From Palsa-506 sp963836355 (GTDB lineage: Bacteria > Actinomycetota > Actinomycetes > Streptosporangiales > Streptosporangiaceae), in contig CAWIJO010000029.1 of assembly GCA_963836355.1 (NCBI GenBank), positions 62,001-126,000 of the forward strand: a stretch of DNA of 64,000 nucleotides, read 5' to 3'. Below are positions 36,191 to 45,068 of this stretch, piece after piece (the stretch's first letter is position 1; each line of letters begins with the position of its first letter). Under the pieces are notes generated by a model. That model was not told the origin of the DNA. It saw only the letters and a program-made list of their open reading frames with translations, and made no database searches. Made by a program: the position numbers and the translations under genes.

Positions 36191-37711
36191 TCAGCCCTGC
36201 CGTGCCGCCTGCCGCGCCTCAGACCCGGCCCCGCCGGGCGCGCCGCTGGCAGGCCGCCGCCGGGCGCTGCCGGACGTGCCCGCAACTGCCCGGGAGCGGC
36301 CGTCGGCGTTGGGCTTGATCAGCACCGTGACCGCGGTCAGCCAGAGGGCGGAGAATAGCAGGCTGCCGATGACGTCGGTCGGGTGGTGCTCTCCCCGGTA
36401 CATGCGGGAGATCGCGACGAGGACCGGCATGGCCATCGCGGGAAGTAGGAACAGCCACCGCCACCAGCCGCGGGCGTTGCCGATGACCAGGATCGCCACG
36501 GCGATGTAGATGCAGCACGTCGCCGCTGTGTGCCCGGACGGGTAGGCCGAGGTGGGTAGGTGACTGTCGAGTTGCTTGACATCCGGCCTGGGCCGCTTGA
36601 CGACGGCAGCGGCGGCGAGGAACGCGGCGAGTTCCCCGAACATGAGCGTGCCGATGTAGACCACCGGCCGCCAGCGCCGGGTGACGGCCAGGAAGACGAT
36701 GCAGGTGGCGAGGGACACGATCAGGATCGCCGTGGTCGCACCGAGGGTGGTGAAGATCAGGCTCCAGCGGATCCCGGCGGGCGTGCGGTGCGCGGCGAAC
36801 CAGTGCGGGATCGCCGTGTCCCCCAGCACATTGCCGTTCCCGTCCTTGGTGACCAGTTCGCCGACGCCGACGACGATGCCGAGGATCAGCACCCAGGCGA
36901 TCAGGACCCCGGCGGCGATGCGGCCGCGATGGCGGCTCAGCGCGCCCTGGTCGGCCGGCTCAGGCTTGGCCGGCCTGAGGTCGGACCGGGCCTCGGGCTC
37001 CAGCCCTTCGGTGACCGGATGGGTCACCGGCAGGCCGCCGGCCTGCCGGGTCAGCTCGAAGGCGAAGGCGGTAATGCCGAGCCACAGGATCCCGATCGCC
37101 CACGCGCCTACGACGTCGGATACGTAGTGCACGCCGAGCAGGATCCGGCTGATCCCGATCAGGGCGATGAGGATCGCGATCACGGCGGTGAACGCGGTGC
37201 GCCACCGGCCGCGCGCGGCGGGCAGGAAGACCAGGAATACCGCGCCGTAGCAGACGATCGAGCCGAGCGCGTGCCCGCTGGGAAAGCTGTTCCCGGTGCC
37301 GTGGGCGATCGGATGCGCCAGCACCGGGCGCAGCCGGCCCACCAGCGATTTGAGTACCGGGTCCAGCACCAGCGCGCCCGCGCCCGTGACGAGCAGGTAG
37401 ATCGCCAGCCGCCAGCGCCGCCGGATCGCGAGGATGACCGCCGCCGCCCCGATGACCGTCCACAGCACGCCGTCGCTACCCAGCCAGGTAACCGCCTTGA
37501 CCGCCGTGACGAGAAGGGCGTGACCCGCGATCAGGCTGTTGAGATTGACGGCCGCACTATGGTCGGCCGACTCCAGCGGCCGCCACTGCAAGCGCACCAG
37601 AACGAGCAGGATCATGAAGACCGCCGCTGCGGTTATGACCGCGGTCACCGGCGTAAGGCCACTGCGCAGGCGGTCGAGGGTGTGGCGCGACATGCCCGCC
37701 CACTTGCCCAT
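36191..37711 (-). CDS. Double PAP2 phosphatase, two catalytic domains in one chain
   Basis: The 506-residue membrane protein carries two complete type 2 phosphatidic-acid-phosphatase units. Unit one has KSLVGRLRP, FPSGHA and SRILLGVHYVSD; unit two has VKRPRPD, YPSGHTA and SRMYRGEHHPTD. About twelve membrane segments are predicted. A hydrophilic linker of about 40 residues separates the halves. The expected substrates are lipid phosphates or undecaprenyl pyrophosphate, with active sites facing outward. Starts at 37711 or 37693 are both possible. It lies immediately downstream of a phospholipase D gene, suggesting joint phospholipid turnover. Confidence 0.9.
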   Translation of the reverse strand: MGKWAGMSRHTLDRLRSGLTPVTAVITAAAVFMILLVLVRLQWRPLESADHSAAVNLNSLIAGHALLVTAVKAVTWLGSDGVLWTVIGAAAVILAIRRRWRLAIYLLVTGAGALVLDPVLKSLVGRLRPVLAHPIAHGTGNSFPSGHALGSIVCYGAVFLVFLPAARGRWRTAFTAVIAILIALIGISRILLGVHYVSDVVGAWAIGILWLGITAFAFELTRQAGGLPVTHPVTEGLEPEARSDLRPAKPEPADQGALSRHRGRIAAGVLIAWVLILGIVVGVGELVTKDGNGNVLGDTAIPHWFAAHRTPAGIRWSLIFTTLGATTAILIVSLATCIVFLAVTRRWRPVVYIGTLMFGELAAFLAAAAVVKRPRPDVKQLDSHLPTSAYPSGHTAATCCIYIAVAILVIGNARGWWRWLFLLPAMAMPVLVAISRMYRGEHHPTDVIGSLLFSALWLTAVTVLIKPNADGRSRAVAGTSGSARRRPASGAPGGAGSEARQAARQG

Positions 37712-37745
37712 CGTGCGGACGTTCACACATGCCGATCTGTCCGCG

Positions 37746-39407
37746 TCAGAGCCGGCCCCGCAGCCGGTCCCGCCAGGAGCGGCCATCCGGATCGTAGACC
37801 ATCCGGTACAGCGGCGACGCCCATAGCCGCTCGGCTGACGTGAGATTGCCGCCCTGATGAGGCAGTACCCGGCCGGGGGGCCTCGATCCGGATCGGCCGC
37901 CCTGGTACCACCCGGCGAGCGTGTGCGCTTGCCGCCGGAACGCCGCACAGGCTTCCGGCGGATCCAGCAGATCCGCAGTATCCGCCGGGTCGCGGTCGAG
38001 GTGCTCGCGCCATAGCCGGAGGCGGAGATCCCGGGCGAATGTCCGCGCTCCGTCTCCGAGACCAGCCGGGTCGCGGGGCTCCCGGGTGTCACGCTCGGCG
38101 TCGAGCACCGCGATCGACAGCTCGCTGTCGTGGCTCCATGATCTCCGGTTGAGATTGTCCGACCCCACCATTGCCCACACATCGTCGACGACCACGACCT
38201 TGGCGTGCACGTACACGGGGGTGCCCTGGTGATTCTCCAGGTCGTACACGGCGAAGCGCTCGCCGCCCGCAGCGGCGCAGGCATGAATCAGGTCGTGCTG
38301 GCCGAGCATGGCGGGCAACCGGGTGATCGCGCCGTCCCTGTCGGGGTACCTGGGCACGACCGCGATGACATGCAGGTCGGGCTTGTCCCGCAGGGCTGAC
38401 GCGATGAGGCCGGCTATCTGGCGCGACCATAGGTACTGGTCCTCCAGGTAGACGAGGCGACGAGCCCGCGCGAATGCCTTCAGGTAAGCGCGGGCGATGC
38501 TCCGCTCGCCGTGCGGGGCGAACGGATAGCGGCGAAGCCGGGCCGGATAGGTGCGCAGTACCTGAACCGCGTGCGGGCCCCGCCGGGTCTCGTCGGCGGC
38601 CATCGGTTCCGGCAGCGGCCGGCTCGTCATCGCGCCGATGTGATAGGCGCGATCGTAGAGCTGGCGGAGCGGGCTGCTCAGATCCAGGACGCTGCTGCCG
38701 TACCACCGTTCCCGGAAAGTGTGCTCCAGGTCGTGCACGGCGGGGCCGCGTACCTCGGCCTGCATGTCGTGCCAGGGCGGTCGCGAACTGTACGCCTCCG
38801 GGAACTCCATGACCTGCGGATCGCCGGCATGGTCCGAGTCGTCATTGCGGCTATAGCCGAGGTCGATGCCGCCGACGAACGCGACGTCGCGCTCGGGCGA
38901 GCCGGGATGCCGGATCACGACCAGCTTCTGGTGGTGACTGCCGCCCCGGCGGGTCCGGGCGTCGAGCAGGACCTGCCCCCCGTCCTCGTCGATCTGGCGG
39001 ACGAACTCGGCGTTGTCCTGCTCGGATTGCTGCAGTGCCTTAGGTTGCGAGCGCCACAGCAAGCCGAAGACCTTGACCTCGCGACGTGCGGCCAGGCCAA
39101 GCACCTCGCCGACGGCTGACCCCGGACCGTCCAGCCGCTCGGCAAAGTCCCCTCGGAAGTCCAGGAAGTACACCTGGTCAGCCGCCTGAGTCGCGACGAT
39201 CTCGGCACGCAGCCGGGCGAAGTAGCTGTGCCCGTCCACGAGCGGCCGGACCCGATTCCCGGTACTGAAGGCCCGCAGGTCAGTTGCCGGGTTGGCGCGG
39301 TCGCCCTCGGCGAGGAACCACGACGCGATGGCCGGGTCATCCGGCCGGTGATCCGGAGCATCCTGCTTGAGCGGGTCATCCGCCGAGTCGACCGCATCTG
39401 GGCGCAT
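37746..39407 (-). CDS. Phospholipase D family protein
   Basis: The 553-residue protein has two HKD motifs, SHHQKLVVIRHP (with the downstream acidic residue) and YVHAKVVVVDD followed by GSDNLNRRSW. This is the standard pair needed for phosphatidyl transfer or hydrolysis. No clear signal peptide is seen. It ends 34 bases before the double PAP2 gene on the same strand. Together they could turn phospholipids into phosphatidic acid and then diacylglycerol. The start at 39407 is the first good ATG; upstream in-frame sequence is low-complexity. Confidence 0.9.
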   Translation of the reverse strand: MRPDAVDSADDPLKQDAPDHRPDDPAIASWFLAEGDRANPATDLRAFSTGNRVRPLVDGHSYFARLRAEIVATQAADQVYFLDFRGDFAERLDGPGSAVGEVLGLAARREVKVFGLLWRSQPKALQQSEQDNAEFVRQIDEDGGQVLLDARTRRGGSHHQKLVVIRHPGSPERDVAFVGGIDLGYSRNDDSDHAGDPQVMEFPEAYSSRPPWHDMQAEVRGPAVHDLEHTFRERWYGSSVLDLSSPLRQLYDRAYHIGAMTSRPLPEPMAADETRRGPHAVQVLRTYPARLRRYPFAPHGERSIARAYLKAFARARRLVYLEDQYLWSRQIAGLIASALRDKPDLHVIAVVPRYPDRDGAITRLPAMLGQHDLIHACAAAGGERFAVYDLENHQGTPVYVHAKVVVVDDVWAMVGSDNLNRRSWSHDSELSIAVLDAERDTREPRDPAGLGDGARTFARDLRLRLWREHLDRDPADTADLLDPPEACAAFRRQAHTLAGWYQGGRSGSRPPGRVLPHQGGNLTSAERLWASPLYRMVYDPDGRSWRDRLRGRL

Positions 39408-39534
39408 GTCGGGATTGTGCACCCTCCGGGGTGGTCGGCGCTCGCCGGTCGGCAGTGCCCGCGGGGGGCGTGCCCGCGGACCGGTTCCGGTGAGCTGATC
39501 GGTAGCCCGGCGGCCGTGCGGCAACACCGCGTCG

Positions 39535-39624
39535 TTGGCGGTCGTCGAGCGGCTCGGCATGACCCCGTTCGACGTGGTGCCCGGCCTGCTCGGCCCGATG
39601 GTCCGCTACCGGAAGACGCGCTGA
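39535..39624 (+). pseudogene. C-terminal fragment of an unidentified protein
   Basis: The frame reading VVERLGMTPFDVVPGLLGPM and VRYRKTR to a stop has strong G/C third-position bias and looks like the end of a real gene. Nothing upstream extends it. I cannot name the family. Confidence 0.3.
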
Positions 39625-39795
39625 AGCAGGCCGCAATCCGGTCGCCACGCCAGTGCAGCCGACGGCCGCGCAGCACAACAGCTCTATCCGCGGTCGTTTG
39701 CAGTTACGTCAGAGCGTGCAACAACGTAACTGCTGGTCGCTGTCCACAGGCGCAGCCACCTGCCGGTCCAAGCGGATCTTGTTTAGAGTGAGCAG

Positions 39796-40350
39796 ATGGA
39801 CGCCGCGCTACGTCAGCTGAGCGACCAGATAGACCACGCGACGCAGCGGCTGCTCGGCTCGGCGCGGGTCATCGCTGAGCCGGATCTGCGGGCGCCGTCG
39901 CTGCTGCCGGGCTGGACGCGGGCGCATGTCCTGGCGCACCTGGCCCGCGGCGCTGACGCGATGCGCAACCTGCTGATCGGGGCGAGGTCCGGGCAGGACC
40001 GCCCCGGATACGCCAGCAGGCAGGCACGGGCGGCCGACCTTGAGCACGGCGCTGGCCTGCAGCCGAAGGAGCTCATGGCCGACCTGGCCAGCTCGGCGAT
40101 GGCATTGCGCGCCATCGCCAGGCAGCTCCCCGACGATGCCTGGCAGTTCCCGGTGCGGGTGCTGGACTCGGCCCGGTTCCCAGCCGCCCAGCTGCTGACC
40201 CGCCGGCTGGTAGAAGTCGAGCTCCACCATTGCGATCTAGGCACCGGGTATGACCCGGCCGGCTGGCCCGCCGCCTTCGCCGCCATGGAGCTCGCCGAGC
40301 CGATGCAGACGCAGCGCCAAGATCGGCTCCAGCGCGCGCAGCAGGCCTGA
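39796..40350 (+). CDS. Maleylpyruvate isomerase (MDMPI)-type DinB-fold protein, short form
   Basis: The 184-residue protein has the mycothiol-dependent maleylpyruvate isomerase N-terminal four-helix domain. The metal-binding His is in HVLAHLARGADAM, another in VEVELHHCDLG, and LLPGWTRAHVLAHLARGADA is typical. Family members are usually about 230-250 residues with a C-terminal SCP2-like domain, absent here. It may be a simple DinB-like thiol transferase or a 3'-truncated gene. Its presence agrees with mycothiol use in this organism. Confidence 0.78.
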   Translation: MDAALRQLSDQIDHATQRLLGSARVIAEPDLRAPSLLPGWTRAHVLAHLARGADAMRNLLIGARSGQDRPGYASRQARAADLEHGAGLQPKELMADLASSAMALRAIARQLPDDAWQFPVRVLDSARFPAAQLLTRRLVEVELHHCDLGTGYDPAGWPAAFAAMELAEPMQTQRQDRLQRAQQA

Positions 40351-40434
40351 CCGGCGCGCGGCCGACCAGTGAACGTGGCCGGTATGGCTGGGCGGTCACT
40401 GGCCATTCGGCGAGCAGCGACTCGAACTGGCTTA

Positions 40435-40696
40435 TTATCCGGCCTCGCGCGTGATTCCGGCCGCTGCTGCGGAGACTGGCCCGACATTTGCTGCCGTGCC
40501 GTAGGCGGCTATCTCGGACATGATGTCGCCGATCTCTTTGCAGCCAAAGCGCATCGCGACGACGGCGTTGGATGATGCGGTAGCCGGGGATCTCATCGGT
40601 AGTCACGATCAGGACAGGCTGCGTATCGCGGGCCGGCTGCTGCTCCGGCGCCCGCATGGTGAAGGCAAGGCCGTGGCTGGCAATGTCCGCGGCCAA
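40435..40696 (-). pseudogene. UPF0145/YbjQ-family relic with internal deletion
   Basis: The 5' part reads ADIASHGLAFTMRAPEQQPA, then PVLIVTTDEIPGYRII, the standard beginning of this family. One base out of frame, the sequence continues NAVVAMRFGCKEIGDIMSEI and AAYGTAANV, the standard end, to stop 40437-40435. About 60 internal residues are missing, with the joint at 40565-40575. The family forms decameric rings of unclear function. Confidence 0.82.
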
Positions 40697-40895
40697 GTCG
40701 GCCAGGGTTGCGGTGGCCGGATCGTTCCGGCCGGCGTAGCCGGTATTGGATGCTGATGATCAGGCATTCCGGGCACTGTACTTCGACTATCTGCGCATAC
40801 TGACACGGCAGCAGGCCTGGCGTCTGATACTCGGACGAAGCAGCCGGACCGGCCTGACAAGAACATGGGACGCCTTACCCGGCGATCGGGGTCAG

Positions 40896-41381
40896 TTATG
40901 CCCGGACAATTGAGCTGCCATGAACCTTAATGCTGATCGGGGCCAGCGGGGACGTGGCCGGGCCGTTGACGACTGAGCCGTTGGCGATGCTGAACTTGCT
41001 GCCGTGGCACAGGCAGTTGATGGTGCCGCCAGCCACGCTGCCGACGATGCAGCCCAGATGAGTGCACACCGCAGTGAATGCATCGAACGAGCCAGCCTTC
41101 GGCTGGGTGATCACGATCTTCTGGTCGGCCAGGATCTTGCCACCGCCGACAGGAACATCGGCGGTCTTGGCTAGCACGGGGGGGCCGTTCGAGGCACCTC
41201 CGCCAGAGCGCGGGCTGGTCGAGGCAGTTGGCGGGGAGCTATCCTGGGCGGGCTGGCTACCGGCTACTCCGCCGTCGTTGGAGTTGTAGCGAGCGCATCC
41301 GGCAAGCGCGGCGACGCAGGCGGCGCCGGCGCAGGCCAGCACGGTGCGGCGACTAGCGGCGGGGACACTGGGCTCTGTCAT
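40896..41381 (-). CDS. Rieske [2Fe-2S] protein with Tat/lipoprotein signal
   Basis: The 161-residue protein has a twin-arginine-like N-terminus (SRRTVLACAGAACVAALAGC) ending in a lipobox with Cys29, then a Ser/Pro-rich linker and a Rieske domain. Cluster ligands are C106 and H108 (CTHLGC) and C123 and H126 (CLCHGS), with the C111-C125 disulfide expected. It is an exported, membrane-tethered electron carrier. A GAGGAG site lies seven bases before the ATG. It follows the DUF6529 gene by 11 bases and is surely in one operon with it. Confidence 0.92.
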   Translation of the reverse strand: MTEPSVPAASRRTVLACAGAACVAALAGCARYNSNDGGVAGSQPAQDSSPPTASTSPRSGGGASNGPPVLAKTADVPVGGGKILADQKIVITQPKAGSFDAFTAVCTHLGCIVGSVAGGTINCLCHGSKFSIANGSVVNGPATSPLAPISIKVHGSSIVRA

Positions 41382-41392
41382 GGCGTAACTCC

Positions 41393-41974
41393 TCAGCGCT
41401 TGATGCCGAAGGTGGAGAAGAACCAGTAAGCGGAACTGAGCCATACTCCGGTCAGTGCGGTGAAAACCAGCGCGCCGCAGGCCGGCAGCATCCAGCTTGG
41501 TAGTTCGCGTTTGGGCAGGATCAACATCTTGACAGTAAACGCGCCGAAGAACGCACAGCCGAGCAGCGAATGAATGAGCACCCGGGAGCTGTAGTTCTGG
41601 AACCCGAGCGCGTATAGGCAGTGCACGGCGACCGGCACGGCCAGGAGAAATGCGATCCGGCCTGACCACCGGTGCAACCCGCCGATCCACGAGGGCGCGG
41701 CAATGCGCGGGATCTTCCCGTACATCACCAGGGCCGAGCCCACCTGGACGAGCGCGAACACGGTTGCGGCCGTGGCGAGCCATGACTTCACAGCGGCCGG
41801 ACTGGAGAAACCCGCGATGCTGATCGCTATGCCGGCCGGGTGATGGAGGTGCCCGTAGATACCCAGGGTCAGCGCGACCAGCGCGCCGATCAGGCTGGGC
41901 ACTACGAGCTTGGCCGCGCCCGAGGTGGCGCGATCCGGCGGCAGCGGCACGGACGTGCCCGGTTGTACGGTCAT
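41393..41974 (-). CDS. DUF6529-family membrane protein (cytochrome b561-like)
   Basis: The 193-residue protein has five or so membrane helices. His residues in GGLHRWSGR, VAVHCLYALGF and VLIHSLLGC sit in helices where b-type haem ligands would lie. The family commonly neighbours Rieske proteins in actinomycetes, and here the two genes are 11 bases apart. A membrane electron-transfer pair is inferred; the donor and acceptor are unknown. Confidence 0.8.
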   Translation of the reverse strand: MTVQPGTSVPLPPDRATSGAAKLVVPSLIGALVALTLGIYGHLHHPAGIAISIAGFSSPAAVKSWLATAATVFALVQVGSALVMYGKIPRIAAPSWIGGLHRWSGRIAFLLAVPVAVHCLYALGFQNYSSRVLIHSLLGCAFFGAFTVKMLILPKRELPSWMLPACGALVFTALTGVWLSSAYWFFSTFGIKR

Positions 41975-42095
41975 GGTCGTCTCCGTGTTGGTGGCCGGGT
42001 TTAATGCTGTCAAAATCCGCTGCCGCTGACACCGCTGATCGGCCGTGGCCGACGGCGGCGGTGCTGCCGTCCTGGGCAGTGCCCGCCGCCACGTC

Positions 42096-42178
42096 AATGA
42101 GGGGCGTCTTGCGCTTCATATCCGGGTCCCACGCAGCCTAGAGCCAGCGAGTTCAATCCCGCCCGACACTATTTCAAT
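42096..42178. repeat. Duplicated leader, copy A
   Basis: This 83-base segment matches 44045-44127 at 77 of 83 positions with no gaps. On the minus strand it includes untranslated leader plus an ATG (42119) opening MKRKTPLI. The reading frame then loses meaning, so the duplicated 5' end of the downstream secreted gene has been left in front of the DUF6529/Rieske operon. Confidence 0.9.
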
Positions 42179-42263
42179 CCACCACTCATATCCAGGTCGC
42201 TTAGCGAAGCCGTCAAAACGCTCGCTTCTCGGGTGGCCTCTTGCGATGAGGCGCGGGCGTCTT

Positions 42264-42752
42264 TCACGTCGCGGCGGGGCGTGCTGGAGTGAGGCCGGTC
42301 AGTTCCTCACTGAGCCGCCACAGCCGGCGGGCTGTCGGGTAGTCGCGGGCGGCTGCTGAAGGCTCGCGCCGCTGGCGTCTGGCGCAATAGCCGCCTGTCT
42401 CGGACGCCACGTCTGGCGACGTGGCCAGGTACACGATGTTCGCCAGCTTGCTGTTGGCGTACGCCCGCCAGCTCTCCCACCCGCGCTCCAGCTGCGGGTC
42501 ATCCAGATCGAGGCGGGCAGCAGTGTGAGCATCGGAGGTCACCGTGATCACCCGTGCGGGGGCGGCGGCAGTCAGCTTGCCTAGTAGCAGATTGGTCAGC
42601 AGGAATGGCGCCAGGTGATTGACGGCGAAGACCTCGTCGAAGCCGTCCGCGGTAACCCGGCGCTGGTCAGCCATCAGACCCGCGTTGTTGACGAGCACGT
42701 CAATGTGCTCCAGCGTGCCCAGACGACCCGCGAGCGCGCGGACCTGCCCCAT
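42264..42752 (-). pseudogene. Short-chain dehydrogenase relic, 5' and middle lost
   Basis: The N-terminal TGxxxGIG cofactor motif is missing. The remainder has HIDVLVNNAG, ARVITVTSDAH with the catalytic Ser, and YANSKLANI with the catalytic Tyr and Lys. It then jumps in frame to VYLATSPDVASETGGYCARR and RLWRLSEELTGL, the family C-terminus. About 80-90 residues are lost at 42433-42442. It resembles retinol-dehydrogenase-like SDRs. Confidence 0.85.
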
Positions 42753-42799
42753 CGACTGGCCACGGCCGATTTAGGGCTAAACCACGTTGGGTCCGTTCA

Positions 42800-44068
42800 T
42801 CATCCGCTGTTATTGCATTGCCCCGGCGGCAGCGTTCCCGGGCTGGGCAGCGGAATATCGCTGATGCTGACCGCCTCCAGCCGGCCTGAGCCCAAGTCGG
42901 TGACCAGCAGGATCTTGCCGTCCTGCAGGTCGAGTTCCCGAGGGCCCCTGCTCGTGGCGATCGACCCCACCAGGGCCCGTTTTCCTTGCTGGCACAGCGC
43001 CTTCTGGGTATCGACGACCATCAGGTTGTGCGAGCGGCCGGAGTTCGCGACGACGATCTGCCTGTCGTCATTGATGGCCTTTTCCCCGATCGGATTCTCG
43101 CCCACCTGCACTATCGCGATCAGCGAGTGCGCGGGGTCCGTGCGCAGTTTGGCGGCGCTGAAGGCGAGCAGCGCGTTGCTCCCTTGCGCAGTGACCCACA
43201 CGAAGCGACCGTGCGCTGAGGTCACCACCCGCGATGGCTGACATCCGGCCGGAACGGGGGGCCTCGTTGACAGCGCCTTCTGCGGGTCGGTTTCCGCGAG
43301 GTGCATGTCGACGACGCTGATCGTTCCGGGCGGACCCCAGTTCGTCACGTACAGCCACTTATGGGCGCGGTCGGCTGACACGGCGATCCCGACCGGCTCC
43401 TTCCCGGTCCGGATAATTCCCACCAAGCCGGACGCGAAGCCGCCGGCCAGTGCCTGCCGCAGGTTGAATACCGCCACCCCGCCGCTGCCCTGCAGCGTCA
43501 CGAAGGCGAACTGGTCATCCGGGGACATCGTGACCTGGACGGCACCGCGGCCATTGGGGCTGTCCAGCGTCCCGAGGACGACGATATTGCCACGCTCTGC
43601 AGCTGGGAGGCTGAGCACCTTTGCGCCGCCGCCGGTTGCCAGCAGCAGGTACTTACCGTTCCTGGTGATCGCCTCGCCTTTTCTCGCACCGGGCACCTGG
43701 AGGACGTGGACCAGCGTGGGCGCCAACCCTGCCCTGTTGCTGAGCACCGCGAGCGAGTCGCCGAGCGTGACGAATGAGAACCTCCGGTCCGGAGTGATCC
43801 CGACGGCGAATGGCCTCCCGTCCAGGCTGACCAGGGAACGTCTCACCTGGCTCAGCGATTTGGCTGAAGCCGTCGCCGGGGTACATCCGGGGATTGTCGG
43901 GGCGGTGATGGTGCCGCCGGGAGCTGCGGACGCCGCACCGGCGGCGCCTGGCCCGCCGCCTGATCCGCGGGCCGGTGCCTTCGATGTCGCCAGCATGCTG
44001 GCGATCAGCAGGATGACGCCGAGTGCGCCACCGGTCAGCAGCGTAATGAGGGGCGTCTTGTTTTTCAT
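42800..44068 (-). CDS. Secreted/anchored YncE-like beta-propeller protein
   Basis: The 422-residue protein has an N-terminal signal-anchor helix (TGGALGVILLIASMLA), a Gly/Ala-rich linker and repeated propeller units such as DRRFSFVTLGDSLAVLSN, MSPDDQFAFVTLQGSGGVAV and GRFVWVTAQGSNALLAFS. It is like YncE/lactonase-type surface proteins, with no obvious catalytic site. Its leader is the better-preserved copy of an 83-base repeat that also precedes the DUF6529/Rieske operon, so the two units are likely co-regulated. Confidence 0.85.
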   Translation of the reverse strand: MKNKTPLITLLTGGALGVILLIASMLATSKAPARGSGGGPGAAGAASAAPGGTITAPTIPGCTPATASAKSLSQVRRSLVSLDGRPFAVGITPDRRFSFVTLGDSLAVLSNRAGLAPTLVHVLQVPGARKGEAITRNGKYLLLATGGGAKVLSLPAAERGNIVVLGTLDSPNGRGAVQVTMSPDDQFAFVTLQGSGGVAVFNLRQALAGGFASGLVGIIRTGKEPVGIAVSADRAHKWLYVTNWGPPGTISVVDMHLAETDPQKALSTRPPVPAGCQPSRVVTSAHGRFVWVTAQGSNALLAFSAAKLRTDPAHSLIAIVQVGENPIGEKAINDDRQIVVANSGRSHNLMVVDTQKALCQQGKRALVGSIATSRGPRELDLQDGKILLVTDLGSGRLEAVSISDIPLPSPGTLPPGQCNNSG

Positions 44069-44127
44069 ATCGGGGTCCTACGCAGCCTAGAGCCAGCGGG
44101 TTCAATCCCGCCCGACACTATTTCAAT
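44045..44127. repeat. Duplicated leader, copy B
   Basis: This is the probable parent copy of the repeat at 42096-42178. It spans the propeller gene's first seven codons, its leader and probably its promoter. GCGGG-TTCAAT-CCCGC within it can form a 5-bp hairpin; copy A has lost one pair. Confidence 0.9.
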
Positions 44128-44279
44128 TTCGCCTGGTGCGGGGGACCTGTCGGCATGACAGGCAATCCAACCGCGGCGCCGACCATAGCGTCTAGGCGGG
44201 AAGCCAGTGCAGCCATGTTCCGTGCGGGTCGTCACGTTTGCGTGTTCGCTGCCCTCGTTCCGGCCTGGAGCTGATGCGG

Positions 44280-44727
44280 TCAGAGCGCGTACTTCAATAC
44301 CAGGTCGCCTACGCGCGGGAGCGCGGTCTCGACGTGCTTGGCGGCGCTGCCGCGGACGGTGCCGTACGCCTTGATGATCGTGGGTCGGCCGGAGGCTGCC
44401 GCGCGGGCGTCGGTCACCGAGAGCAGATCCTCCGAGCACCTCCTCGCCGCGCTTGGCCAGGTAGTCGCCGAATTCAGAGCCGCCGGAGGTGCTGAAGTCC
44501 GCCCAGTACGGCTGAAGCTTGTCCGCTATCTGCGGAAGCAGGGACTCCACCATGTGGCGGATGTGGCCCGGCAGGAAGGCGTTCACTGTCTTGTAGGCGA
44601 GCTTGACCGCGGTCCCGGAGATCCCTGACTTATCCGAGACCTCCTGCTCAATCAGCGTGTAGCAGTCGGCGATCACTTTTGGCCGGGTGTCCGGCGCGAG
44701 CAGGATCTCCTGAAGCGTGGCTGCCAT
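44280..44727 (-). pseudogene. DUF6918-family protein with one frameshift
   Basis: From ATG 44727 the frame reads MAATLQEILLAPDTRPKVIA through GGSEFGDYLAKRGEEV. A one-base shift near 44428-44436 then moves to EDLLSVTDARAAASGRPTII and KHVETALPRVGDLVLKYAL, ending at 44282-44280. One indel would restore a 148-residue protein of unknown function. A sequencing error is plausible. Confidence 0.8.
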
Positions 44728-45068
44728 GGGTATGTTCTTCTCCTTGCCGCCGGGCGTTGCCCTGGATTCCGCACGCATGCTGCAATGCGCCATCCGTCAC
44801 TAGACGGCGAGCGCCGAGCTATGGTTTACCGCTTCCCCGCACGACCGGGCGGCGGCCGCGCCCGCAGACGCGCACAGCGACCGTTACCTGCCGAAGCCGC
44901 CGATGTCACGGCTCAGGGCGGCTCTCCTCGCGCGACGTTCGGCGCAACGTGCCTGCAGTAATCATTTCCGCACACCCCAGCGCGAGGTCAGTCAGGACAG
45001 CGTCGCGGTAGCAGCTGGGAGTCGTCCATCGCAGCAGCGCCCGAGCAGGCGGAGGCGGCCAGGAAGGA

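Noticed and set aside
40741..40895. A plus-strand frame ending in LPGDRGQLCPDN before the Rieske gene
   Set aside because: It looks protein-like over about 45 codons, but it has no start and no recognised family, and it lies opposite sequence upstream of the UPF0145 relic. It is too weak to annotate.
42140..42170. A possible tRNA T-arm (GTTCAATCC) in the duplicated leader
   Set aside because: The flanking bases do not form a five-pair T-stem around a seven-base loop, and no acceptor or anticodon arm can be drawn. It is better explained as a small hairpin.
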